DNA of 64,000 nucleotides from Synechococcus sp. CC9605 (GCF_000012625.1 NC_007516.1:1302001-1366000); one strand, 5' to 3'. Numbered from the stretch's first letter, positions 27,512 through 35,212 are shown. The notes: generated by a model not told the origin, from the letters alone. Translations and numbers: made by a program.

Positions 27512-27793
27512 ATTGCCATATCTGACCTGCACGAACTCAATGTTCCTGTGAGCAAGGCTGAGCTGGTTTCTGCAGCAACGTGCAGAAGGAACTAGCTCGG
27601 GACTCCTTCAAGTTGCGCCCTTGGAGCCAAAAGGAATTTCTCGAGAAGCTGATTCGCTACTAGGACGCCTTTCCAGGAGAGATCCGGCTCGTGCTTCCCC
27701 TGAAGAAGGTGTGGATGGTGGCGGGTGATGCGGAGAAATGATTTTGCCTCTCGGCTGAGGGAGCAAAAAATCGCTTCATCTCCCCCAAGTGAG
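27512..27793 (+). pseudogene. Decayed small gene with two in-frame stops and a frameshift
   Basis: Read from 27580 (GTG) the plus strand gives VQKELARDSFKLRPWSQKEF, then LEKLIRY, a TAG, DAFPGEIRLVLPLKKVWMVA, GDAEK, a TGA, and FCLSAEGAKNRFISPK before the final stop. The text is strongly protein-like across both stops. A neighbouring frame from 27512 (ISDLHELNVPVSKAELVSAA) looks like its upstream part after a shift of one base. The original function is not recognised. Confidence 0.65.
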
Positions 27794-27852
27794 GGATGCG
27801 AACTCCCATAGGGCAGAAGCATCTTGAGGAGGAACATGCACTCCCATGTCCC

Positions 27853-28215
27853 ATGCCCGCACGCCTTATCACTCCCAGCCAGCTGTCGCTATTTAGCATC
27901 AGCCCAGTGATCGGGGCCTGGTGGGAGGAGCTGCAGGCGCAGAAGCTATTTGACGGGAGCAAGCCAGCGGTGAATGAGCCGGATCAGCAGCTGTTTGCCG
28001 ATGGCCTACGCCACGAGCAGGTGCTGCTCACCAAATTGGAAAAGGCAGGCCACAGCATTGCCCGGCTGCCCGGCAAACAAACCGACGCCGACTACACCGC
28101 AACCCGCCAGGCGATGGCAGAAGGAGCGGAGTTAATCCACCAGGCCTCGCTTTGCAATGAGGAGATGCGCGGCAGTGCCGACTTGCTCAAGCGCATTGAT
28201 CGACCCTTTCGTGTG
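27853..28215 (+). pseudogene. Truncated N-terminus of a TM0106-type RecB-like nuclease
   Basis: ATG 27853 opens MPARLITPSQLSLFSISPVI, then GAWWEELQAQKLFDGS, DQQLFADGLRHEQVLLTKLE and EMRGSADLLKRIDRP. This matches the start of the large TM0106-family RecB-like nuclease of marine Synechococcus. Similarity ends abruptly after DRP near 28205; the open frame runs on to 28374 in unrelated sequence. Only about 120 of several hundred residues remain and the nuclease core is missing, so it cannot be active. Confidence 0.7.
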
Positions 28216-28507
28216 GTCCATGGGTTGACTTTGCAGTCAATTTCTCTTGTTCATTATTCCAGCAAAATCCATTGGCAACAAAGAATTCCTCTACTTAGTC
28301 TTTCTTTTTTGTCCCACCGACCAATCGAGTACACAAAGGATTTAATTCGAAGAATATCTCACAGAACTTTATAGATGCCCAGGGCAATTTAGTCTTTCCC
28401 AAAGTTGACAATTTTTTTAGGCAAGTGCGATTTCCATTCCGAAGTTCGTGAAAGTCTCAATCACACTCCTGAAAGCCGCGCGCTCGTTTCGAAAGTCATA
28501 CGCCCAA
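28216..28507. other. Non-coding, AT-rich junction DNA
   Basis: After the nuclease fragment breaks off there is no gene-like frame. A TTGACA hexamer followed by a T-tract occurs near 28404 without a clear -10. Confidence 0.4.
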
Positions 28508-29236
28508 AACGCTGCAGCGTTAACTACGGAGGCCTGAGAAAGAGCTGCAACCGTTGCAACTCTGCAACTCGACTGCTACAACTGGGATCTCAGTGGCACA
28601 GCATTGCAACTACATCGCAACCATTGCAACCGCAGTCTCAGCAATAGATTTGAGGCAGGCATATACTTTACTTAATCCACAGATCGCGTTTCAATTTGAT
28701 ATATTGGATAGTAGGGGGAGTAGTAGTATTTGCATAAAGAGTTAGAAAGCAAGCAGGCGTTAAAGATGCAAAATTGTGCAGAGTTAAAAACATGGAACAA
28801 CTTCAGAAAAGTTTGAGCTATATGGTGTCCAGCGTCAGCAAGATTTAGTGAACTAAGCCGCAGCAGAGGCTTTCTTATTTGAAGTCTGAAATTTTTGGTG
28901 TCTTCACCCTGTAGTCATTGATCAATGCACCTAGCAGCATTGTGATGTATTGGTTGTCTGCACCAGTCTTCATTTGGAACTTTCTTATTGAGTAGTCCAT
29001 TTCACTAAAGAAATCACGTACGTCCTTTAGTTGTTGCTCTTTTGAAGCCATGAAGGTCAAGAACTTCAAATGGAATACACCAGTTTCATGCGGATATTGA
29101 GTGCTGTCTGTATCAAATGTATTTAGTCTGATCAAAAAAAACCAGTTATGTCAAAGGGGTTGCATTCTGGTTGCAGTTATTCACTTCTAAAAAGCCAGTC
29201 ATACTAGGGGAGTTGCAGAGTTGCAGTGGTTGCAAC
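28508..29236. other. Candidate replication origin with iteron-like repeats
   Basis: Elements in order: a 14-bp perfect palindrome AACGCTGCAGCGTT (28508-28521); five TGCAAC copies (28546, 28555, 28563, 28605, 28625) plus two one-base variants; TAATCCACA (28673-28681), an 8/9 match to the DnaA box; AT-rich DNA to about 28745; a small minus-strand gene; and five GTTGCA copies in inverse orientation (29159, 29170, 29212, 29220, 29229). A RepA-like ATPase gene ends 21 bases beyond. Such a cluster is what an iteron-controlled origin looks like. Function is inferred. Confidence 0.55.
28875..29051 (-). CDS. Small uncharacterised protein inside the candidate origin, 58 aa
   Basis: MASKEQQLKDVRDFFSEMDY followed by SIRKFQMKTGADNQYITMLL. 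The protein is helical-looking and charged; no family is recognised. ATG 29051 is chosen; a TTG at 29135 would extend it to 86 residues. It sits between the two inverted GTTGCA arrays and downstream of the ATPase gene on the same strand, so it may belong to the replication module (for example copy control). That is inference. Confidence 0.5.
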   Translation of the reverse strand: MASKEQQLKDVRDFFSEMDYSIRKFQMKTGADNQYITMLLGALINDYRVKTPKISDFK

Positions 29237-29256
29237 TCTCTCCCACACCCAGCTTT

Positions 29257-30756
29257 TTAGTAATCCGGAAGCAGCTCTTGCTTGATGGAGTAGCTGACTT
29301 CGTAGACCTTTCCGTCTGATGTCTCGTATTCAGTGACGAGTGGCATGCCTCGGTAACGCTCCGCTGTCAGTGCCTTGAGGTTTCTGCTGACTGTCCCTTT
29401 GTTGATCCCACTGTCTAAGACGAGTGTTGTTTGAAGGATGGGAGCGTCATAACCGCGCAGTGCTTCCAACACGTCACGCTTGCCCTGGCTGAGCCCTTTG
29501 ATCTTGGTCAGTAGCGATGGACCATCGAGGTCTTCATTGAGCTGCTCCTCTGACTGGAGCGAAAGGAAGGCGTCATAGAAGTCTCCGTGGCTCTTAACCG
29601 TGCCGCCCTGGAAGTCGAGCTCCACCAATAGATCGATGGGAGTGCCTCGGTGTCCTGACACCAGCCGACGCTTGGGCGACTTGCGGTCAGGCACCGCCTT
29701 GCCATTGACCTTGCTCTTCTGGTCAAGGAAGTTCAGCGTGATGATCTGACCAGCAAAGGCAGGGATTGATCCGTGTCCCCGCAAGCTATCAGCACCAGTG
29801 AATTCCTGAGTGCTCTCCTTCTTTTGATGCGCCAAGAGGATCGGAGTGGCCCCATACCGTTCGCACAGCAGCTTCAAGTCGAGGATGCGTGCGGCGACAA
29901 CAGCTGAATTCTCATCGACTCCTGTGCCTGAGATAGCAGCAAGGAAGCTGTCCACAACAACGATGGAACTTGGCGCTTTCTTCAGAAGAGCCTCCAACTT
30001 GTCGAGGTTGGTGTTGGTAATCCCCCAGCCGCTTTCATTAGGAATGAAATTGAAGCCATCCACAGGAATTCCATCACGAATCAAGCCTGTGTTCCTAAAG
30101 ATGGGCGTGTAGACATTGCGTCCACCATCAAGGCCAATAAAGAAGACTTGGTTGACCAAATCACGGTTGACCTTAAAGCTAAGAAACCGTGGCTCCCGGT
30201 CGTGGTTCATCAGTGAGCTCAGCAGCATCGCAGTGAAGTTCGTCTTGGCTGCGCCTGAGAGGCCTCCAATGATGTTGAGCTCTTCAGCCATCACAAGGTC
30301 TTCAATGATGTGGCGTTGAACCGATTGGAACCATTGTGCTCCCTGGTGCTTGTTAATAACTACTAAACGGGAGCCGTACTTCTGCTTGTTGTGCTCGTCA
30401 CAGAGAATCTGAACAATCCGATTGTGGTCCAACGGATGGCCTGCTTGCTTAGCGGCATATCGAATCAAATCAGACTTAAGCTCCGAAGTCAGGTCGGGCT
30501 TCTGGCAGATCTCCGTGATCTTGGTCTTCAATTCAATCAGAACTCGCTCGTAATCATCAATGGTTTCGGCAACACGCTTGCCATTCTTGCCACACAACTG
30601 CTCATCGAAGCAGTGTGAGACATCAGGGAGAGGCTCAAAGAAAGTCTCTTCATCGTGAGATGAAAGGAAGTCAAATTGTTCGTAGTCAATCGAAGACTCT
30701 TGATTGCTGACGCCCTGAATAGCTCCATACTCGAGTTCACCGAAATCCTTAGTCAT
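29257..30756 (-). CDS. RepA-like RecA-fold ATPase (AAA_25 type), putative replication helicase
   Basis: A 499-aa protein. Walker A is GGLSGAAKT (residues 164-172), Walker B SSIVVVDSF (about 263-271), followed by ILLAHQKKES and ADSLRGHGSIPAFAGQI, the pattern of RepA/AAA_25 hexameric ATPases of plasmids and phage-like elements. The first ~160 residues match nothing I know. The C-terminal ~90 residues (GKRDVLEALRGYDAPILQTT; NKGTVSRNLKALTAERY) look like a winged-helix DNA-binding domain. The start is ATG 30756 (a TTG lies 15 bases upstream). Its 3' end is beside the iteron-like repeats. Confidence 0.75.
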   Translation of the reverse strand: MTKDFGELEYGAIQGVSNQESSIDYEQFDFLSSHDEETFFEPLPDVSHCFDEQLCGKNGKRVAETIDDYERVLIELKTKITEICQKPDLTSELKSDLIRYAAKQAGHPLDHNRIVQILCDEHNKQKYGSRLVVINKHQGAQWFQSVQRHIIEDLVMAEELNIIGGLSGAAKTNFTAMLLSSLMNHDREPRFLSFKVNRDLVNQVFFIGLDGGRNVYTPIFRNTGLIRDGIPVDGFNFIPNESGWGITNTNLDKLEALLKKAPSSIVVVDSFLAAISGTGVDENSAVVAARILDLKLLCERYGATPILLAHQKKESTQEFTGADSLRGHGSIPAFAGQIITLNFLDQKSKVNGKAVPDRKSPKRRLVSGHRGTPIDLLVELDFQGGTVKSHGDFYDAFLSLQSEEQLNEDLDGPSLLTKIKGLSQGKRDVLEALRGYDAPILQTTLVLDSGINKGTVSRNLKALTAERYRGMPLVTEYETSDGKVYEVSYSIKQELLPDY

Positions 30757-30892
30757 AGCTTTCAACAGCAATAGCAGTCAGTCAATGATTGGCGACAAGT
30801 AAACTTTCAAGTCTTATCAAGGCCAATAAATAAAACCAAGAACTTTATGCTAGCGATAAAATAAAGCGCTCGTGGGCATACGCGCAGATGAA

Positions 30893-30908
30893 CATTTTAG
30901 CTAAAATG
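30893..30908. promoter_or_regulatory. 16-bp perfect palindrome between divergent genes
   Basis: CATTTTAGCTAAAATG is fully self-complementary. It lies 38 bases before the ATG at 30946 in the 189-base gap between the ATPase gene and the divergent two-gene operon, a likely operator for a dimeric repressor. Confidence 0.55.
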
Positions 30909-30945
30909 AATAGATGAAATTAGAGAGATGGTTGGAGCCTTTTAG

Positions 30946-31470
30946 ATGAACTACGTGCCGAAAACTAAAGACGAATACATCCAAGCGCAAAGCAAACTAG
31001 TGAGTGAGGCTCTCGCGGGAGACCTCTGTCGAATCAACGTTTACCCAGCTCAGAACCGTGAGCTCTGGTTACTGGACAAGTCGTACAAGGCAATTGGCTT
31101 AATCCACCGTTGGTTATTTTTTTCTGACTACTTGAAGACAGGCAAACCAGAAGAAATGATTTTTTCCGCCTATACCTTCGCCCATCTACTCAAGAGAGCA
31201 GTGAACGCAGGTAAAGCAGAACACCCAGGGCGCAACTTTGTCGGGTTCACGGAAGAGGCCCTAAGCCATATGGCCGAGAGGGGAATTATCGACCTGCTTG
31301 TTCTGGATAATGGGTTCTTAGCTGCCTGCATTAAGAACGGAGGCAAAAGAACGGATAATATTGAGGAAGGCAGAGATCGATATCAGAAACAAGTAAAAGA
31401 GAAAATCACCAGGCGCAATAACGACATTCGCCATCTCAAGCGTTGCTTTGATTTTCCACTCAACAAGTGA
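30946..31470 (+). CDS. Uncharacterised element protein, 174 aa
   Basis: No family is recognised. It starts MNYVPKTKDEYIQAQSKLVS, has a mixed alpha/beta middle (YTFAHLLKRAVNAGKAEHPG) and a very basic end (KQVKEKITRRNNDIRHLKRC). There is no signal peptide or clear membrane helix. ATG 30946 is preceded by GGAG-like sequence. It overlaps or abuts the next gene (stop at 31468-31470), so the two form an operon divergent from the RepA-like ATPase. Confidence 0.65.
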   Translation: MNYVPKTKDEYIQAQSKLVSEALAGDLCRINVYPAQNRELWLLDKSYKAIGLIHRWLFFSDYLKTGKPEEMIFSAYTFAHLLKRAVNAGKAEHPGRNFVGFTEEALSHMAERGIIDLLVLDNGFLAACIKNGGKRTDNIEEGRDRYQKQVKEKITRRNNDIRHLKRCFDFPLNK

Positions 31471-31475
31471 ACGCA

Positions 31476-32177
31476 ATGATCAAGAAGAGAGAGCCAGGCC
31501 ATCCAACTACTAAAAAGTTTTTCAGCGGGCAGGAGTTAAGAGAGCAAGCTGCTGCACGATTAAAAGAAAGAGCAGACTCAGAGTTCTTACCGATTGATCC
31601 AAAGGCTAGAGCTGATGCCCTTGAAGAAATCTGTGAGCTTGACTTTGCAACGATGACGAAGCGCGAACTAAGGCATCTGCACCAGGTGTTTGAGGCGGTC
31701 TATTCTTCGTACCTTGATGATCTTGCAGCACTTAAAGACCTGGAGGCAGAAAGCTGCCCTTCAAGCAAGACTTTTGCAGGAGTTGCTGCAGCTATTGAAG
31801 AAGGTGTTACAGTCGGCACAGGAATGATGAGCCCTGAAGATTGGTGTGAGACCCATAGGCTTAGACCTAATGGTCACCGCAAACCAGGCCCACTTCCAAA
31901 GAAGAAGCCAAACATCTTTGACATTACTGCTGGAACGAAAGGGCCTGCAAAGAAGAAGTATGAACCCGTGCACAAGATCCCCCATGAAACTAAAGAGGGT
32001 TATTTAGTTCGGCGTGAGTTGGAGATTGAAGTCCAAAAGAGCATGCAGCAACCACCTCGCTTGGTCGGTAAGCGGGTGAATCGCAACCCAATCCCCAACC
32101 AGCGCTTCGATAAGACCTTGCGAAAAGCTGATCGTGAGCGTCAGGCTGGTGAAACAGATATCAACAAGGAAATCTAA
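31476..32177 (+). CDS. Uncharacterised element protein, about 233 aa
   Basis: No family is recognised. A basic protein with a helical N-terminal half (ELREQAAARLKERADSEFLP; TKRELRHLHQVFEAVYSSYL). The segment PEDWCETHRLRPNGHRKPG and a Lys/Pro-rich C-terminal half (KPGPLPKKKPNIFD; VGKRVNRNPIPNQRFDK) suggest nucleic-acid contact. The start is ATG 31476; a GTG at 31467 overlaps the upstream stop. It is second gene of the pair. The 3' end faces the DUF4912-like gene six bases away. Confidence 0.65.
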   Translation: MIKKREPGHPTTKKFFSGQELREQAAARLKERADSEFLPIDPKARADALEEICELDFATMTKRELRHLHQVFEAVYSSYLDDLAALKDLEAESCPSSKTFAGVAAAIEEGVTVGTGMMSPEDWCETHRLRPNGHRKPGPLPKKKPNIFDITAGTKGPAKKKYEPVHKIPHETKEGYLVRRELEIEVQKSMQQPPRLVGKRVNRNPIPNQRFDKTLRKADRERQAGETDINKEI

Positions 32178-32183
32178 AAGCTA

Positions 32184-32678
32184 TCAAACTCTTGAACCAA
32201 AGCCTTCAGACCCACCCATCAATGTCGAGTTTCGCATAGCTCTTTCATACATTTCTTGGTGAATATTTTTTGATTCATTTGTGAACCAATCTTCTTCTAC
32301 AGATGGCTCAATAATCTTCAAGCCGAAGTCTACGACTGCAGTTTCAAGCACAGCAAAGTCGCCTGCTGCGTTGTAAAAGCCAAGCTGCATATCGATCATT
32401 CCTGTGACTGGAGGCAAATCAATACGAGCTGATCGTGTTGAGGTAGAGACTTCTATAGCTTTAAAGATACTTGAATTGCCGTGGCTATCACTGGCTCGCA
32501 AAATCAGTGTTGAATTGTGGTAATCGTCGACATAATCAATTGTTTCTGTATCGATTGACCAAGAACACACAACCGAATCATGATCTTTCACCGCACCAAA
32601 ACACGCATCGTCAGGATGAACGAGCGCAGCAAGAAACTTGTTGCCTAAAATCTTTAAAGCTGTGTCGATCCAGCTCAT
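32184..32678 (-). CDS. DUF4912-like protein, 164 aa
   Basis: Start ATG 32678 (MSWIDTALKILGNKFLAAL). The middle reads VVCSWSIDTETIDYVDDYHN, TLILRASDSHGNSS and MIDMQLGFYNAAGDFAVLET. This follows the DUF4912 pattern of a Trp-containing strand, an (L/I)LR-x-(Y/S)D turn and a LGYxxxDGxF strand. The assignment is by pattern only. DUF4912 proteins in other bacteria often occur near regulatory or cell-surface genes; the function is unknown. Confidence 0.5.
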   Translation of the reverse strand: MSWIDTALKILGNKFLAALVHPDDACFGAVKDHDSVVCSWSIDTETIDYVDDYHNSTLILRASDSHGNSSIFKAIEVSTSTRSARIDLPPVTGMIDMQLGFYNAAGDFAVLETAVVDFGLKIIEPSVEEDWFTNESKNIHQEMYERAMRNSTLMGGSEGFGSRV

Positions 32679-32798
32679 ACACAAGTTTCAGCACAAGCAA
32701 ATCTAAATGGTTTAAAACCCTTTGCAGGAAGCTTAATAAAACAAAATAGGCCAGATAACCAAAATCGAATAGTTGAATCTGGTAATCAGCTATTCTTA

Positions 32799-32840
32799 TT
32801 GAACCTAAGAAAGTATTTTTGAAATACTTTTAGGGTTCAA
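32799..32840. repeat. 42-nt near-perfect hairpin
   Basis: TTGAACC-TAAG-AAAGTATTT, loop TTG, then AAATACTTT-TAG-GGTTCAA. About 18 of 20 positions pair. There is no T-run on either side, so it is not a standard terminator. It may be a protein-binding site or a processed RNA. Confidence 0.65.
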
Positions 32841-33718
32841 GAGGAGAGACTGTAGTGCGAACGTAAGCGCAGATGTTTGCGTAGCGCACAGAGACCTTGA
32901 TTAACTGAGGCTGTGCATTATGCATGAATCAAAATGCAAATCTATCAGGAAACTAAACGCTAGTTTGAACAGCGGCAAAACGTCTGATAGGACTGACGTT
33001 AGAACATTTGCGTGGCGAATGTAAAGTTAGTTGAAGGATTAAGGGTTAGAGTCAAAAGCCGGTGACTCCGATTGCAGCAATCGTTGTTGCATTTACAACT
33101 GCAATCGAGGAACATAGGTAAGTGACTGGTGGAAGCAGTAAAGACACTAGACGTACCAATATCTACACGAATACGCAACGTATCCGTGTCACTATTTATC
33201 AATTACTTGGGTCGTAATTTTTCCTAAGCCTTTGCCGCCATTGACCGGATAAGTCTCTTCAACCAATGTCGGACAGTAAGTACCAGTCGATAGAGCAAGG
33301 AAGACCAAGACCCTGCTCGTCCGCCCGAGCTTTCGTGGGACCCGCTTAAGTTGGACTGGTGCTTCCCCGTAGTTGGGTAGTGGCCCACAAGACAAAAGTT
33401 TTCTTACGTTCAATCATTTCTAAAGGCAGCCCAGACCAAAGGTGTAGACCAACCGATTCACGAACGACAAGCTTGTGGTCCTGGGTCGCTACCCAACTAC
33501 GAGAACCACCGGTTCACATAAATGGAAGCCCCCGAAACCGAGGGCGGCTTTAGCAGCGGGTTTGACTAATGAAGCAGTAGCTTTTTATTGAAAACCGTGC
33601 CTCAACCTAGTGGCAGAGGTCACTTCAACAAAAGAAAATAAAAGTAAATCGACCGCTTGCGATCGTCCTTTTCAATGGTGCGGCAATAGGCAGCACAAGT
33701 GGAGGACCAAAGACAAAC
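32841..33718. other. About 0.9 kb without a convincing gene
   Basis: Two short minus-strand frames overlap here (32999-33202 and 33192-33413; the latter includes CGPLPNYGEAPVQLKR), but neither is recognised. The region has an inverted repeat (33368-33501) and a hairpin at about 33524-33552 (AAGCCCCCG/CGAGGGCGGCTT) that resembles a terminator on the plus strand. It may be degraded DNA. Confidence 0.4.
33368..33501. repeat. 13-bp inverted repeat with related inner sequence
   Basis: CGTAGTTGGGTAG at 33368-33380 is matched by its exact reverse complement at 33489-33501. The adjacent inner bases (TGGCCCACAAG and CTTGTGGTCCTGGGTCG) are also partly complementary. Both arms can be read as a peptide containing LPNY, suggesting an inverted duplication of a short coding piece. 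Confidence 0.6.
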
Positions 33719-33736
33719 CAACCGCTTTAGCGGTTG
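33719..33736 (-). terminator. Hairpin overlapping the end of the 63-aa membrane gene
   Basis: CAACCGC-TTTA-GCGGTTG, a 7-bp stem containing the stop codon of the minus-strand gene, followed on that strand by GTTTGTCTTT. A weak terminator. Confidence 0.5.
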
Positions 33737-33918
33737 TCCTTATTAGCAAGCTTGCTATCAATCCACCTCGAGAAAATATAAACACCAACAAACATTGGTG
33801 CATAGATTACCCACATGTTCTCTAGTTGATAGCCACTATTATTCACAAGTACTAAGCCTGAATAGCTGAGGACCATATAAATGGAAACTCTTCGGATGAC
33901 TGGAAATTTGCTGAGCAT
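33727..33918 (-). CDS. Small membrane protein, 63 aa
   Basis: Two hydrophobic segments (about residues 12-25 and 35-50: YMVLSYSGLVLV and WVIYAPMFVGVYIF) separated by a short polar loop, with a charged tail (SRWIDSKLANKDNR). It resembles the next protein (33990-34256) in length, topology and the NxWVxxxPxxxxVYxxxxW motif, so the two are probably paralogues. Function unknown. Confidence 0.55.
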   Translation of the reverse strand: MLSKFPVIRRVSIYMVLSYSGLVLVNNSGYQLENMWVIYAPMFVGVYIFSRWIDSKLANKDNR

Positions 33919-33989
33919 CCAAGATCGACGTGTCTGCTTACCCTAGCAAGTTCAATTAGTCTTCACTTCTTCTCTTGCTTTGGTTGCTT

Positions 33990-34256
33990 CTATGATTTGA
34001 ATCCTTTGGCTGAAGGTTCATTTCTTTTTTTAGCAGGCTTAGCAACTGGAGGCGCTATCGATTCATCTTTGAAGACTTTTCCTTCTACCCAAATAGTTAA
34101 CGCATAGACAAGAATCAATGCTGGCACAAGGACAAGCCATTCATTGTCAAACTCATATGGGATCTGCCTCACACCAAACACAGTCAGATATCCAGTCGCA
34201 AGCGTGAGAATAAGCCGCCATATCGTTCCGGAATTCAATTGACTTATCCAAGGCAT
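33990..34256 (-). CDS. Small membrane protein, 88 aa
   Basis: Two hydrophobic segments (LILTLATGYLTVFGV and WLVLVPALILVYALTIWV), then a Lys/Pro-rich cytosolic tail (PPVAKPAKKRNEPSAKG). The start is ATG 34256; a GTG lies just before. It is a paralogue of the 63-aa protein encoded next on the same strand. Two-helix membrane proteins of this kind on mobile elements are sometimes toxins, holin-like or exclusion proteins, but nothing here decides that. Confidence 0.6.
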   Translation of the reverse strand: MPWISQLNSGTIWRLILTLATGYLTVFGVRQIPYEFDNEWLVLVPALILVYALTIWVEGKVFKDESIAPPVAKPAKKRNEPSAKGFKS

Positions 34257-34259
34257 CAC

Positions 34260-34754
34260 CGCTCACTCTATTGAGAAGAGGGAGTGCTGCCAGATGCTCA
34301 TTCGGTAGCTATCAATTGAATGTGGCTTGCGAAATCGAGCTTTCGCTTTGACTCGAAAGTCACACAAGGGGGTCAAGGGCAAGCAACCAACCTGCCCTTT
34401 CTCCTTAGCTATTGCTAGAGACTAGGTGTGCTGAGCCGAACTCCTCAGACCTGACGTGTCTGGGATTGTGCCGCCGGGATGCAGAGCTGCATTCTCTTGG
34501 TTGGTGCTGGGTTTTACAAGGGCATAGCGCTCTCCTTGAAAAGCTTTGACCAAGCGACTCACATCAGCGGATCGTCCCAAGGAGGAGGACGATGTTTTTG
34601 TGACAACCACTACAAAAAATTACCAGCGGTTTTCACCTTTATGCACGGTTTGCGTACTGACAGCGTGGGACTGGTAGCTTTAGCGGCCGCTAAGACTGGA
34701 GGGGATTGAGGTCTGAAGATCTCCCTCTCACAGCACTTACAACTTCAGATCAAC
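34260..34754. other. Mostly non-coding; one doubtful 62-aa frame (34422-34610, minus)
   Basis: The minus-strand frame contains LVKPSTNQENAALHPGG and could be a fragment of a longer protein; no family is recognised. Also present are the first copy of a 26-bp direct repeat (34559-34584) and a palindrome TTTAGCGGCCGCTAA (34679-34693). Confidence 0.4.
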
Positions 34755-35023
34755 ATGCGGTTTGCAGCAATCCTTTCGTTGATGTTGTTGGCTCCGGCAG
34801 GTGTGTTGGCCCATGAAGCCAAGGCCACGGCCGAAGGAATGTCAAAAGAATTCGCAACTGCTGAGGCAATGCGTAAAGTTCCTGAGGGCGCATCAGTGAC
34901 GGGCACCACTTGCAGAAGTAAAGACGTGGGAATGTCGACCCGTTACTGGTGCACTGTTGAGTACAGCGATTGAGTTGCTGACTTAAATCGTGATGCTTCA
35001 CATCAGCGGATCGTCCCAAGGAG
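34559..35023. repeat. 26-bp direct repeat flanking a small secreted-protein gene
   Basis: Copies at 34559-34584 and 34998-35023 are identical (both contain CAGCGGATCGTCCCAAGGAG). They lie 439 bp apart and bracket the gene at 34755-34973, suggesting that this piece was duplicated or moved as a unit. Confidence 0.8.
34755..34973 (+). CDS. Small secreted protein, 72 aa
   Basis: A signal peptide (MRFAAILSLMLLAPAGVLA, cleavage after VLA-H) is followed by a 52-residue mature part with two Cys (GTTCRSKDV and YWCTVEY), probably a disulfide. It resembles short secreted proteins common in marine Synechococcus, of unknown function. It is bracketed by the 26-bp direct repeats. Confidence 0.65.
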   Translation: MRFAAILSLMLLAPAGVLAHEAKATAEGMSKEFATAEAMRKVPEGASVTGTTCRSKDVGMSTRYWCTVEYSD

Positions 35024-35212
35024 CAGGGATATCGGTATCTGCTGAAGTGTGATTAATGAACTGCAAGAGCGTTTGCCAGGCAGCGGTGATGAGTTGCGTG
35101 CTTGTCAAAGCCAATGGGCAATTGGTGACAACCTACAGGGTGTCCACCGCTTGACTTGCGCAATTCGTCAGATGCGATACCTAATCAGATCGATTGTTTT
35201 CAAAACAACGTC
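35024..35212. other. Gap with only a doubtful 32-aa frame
   Basis: A 32-codon frame at 35056-35154 (contains LVKANGQLVTTYRV) is the only open piece. A similar short peptide (WLEANGQLSV) occurs at 55783-55893. Neither can be called a gene. Confidence 0.3.

Noticed and set aside
33649-33736. Two REP-like palindromes
   Set aside because: Only the second (33719-33736) forms a real stem. The first (around 33649-33668) does not pair well, so a repeat family is not supported.
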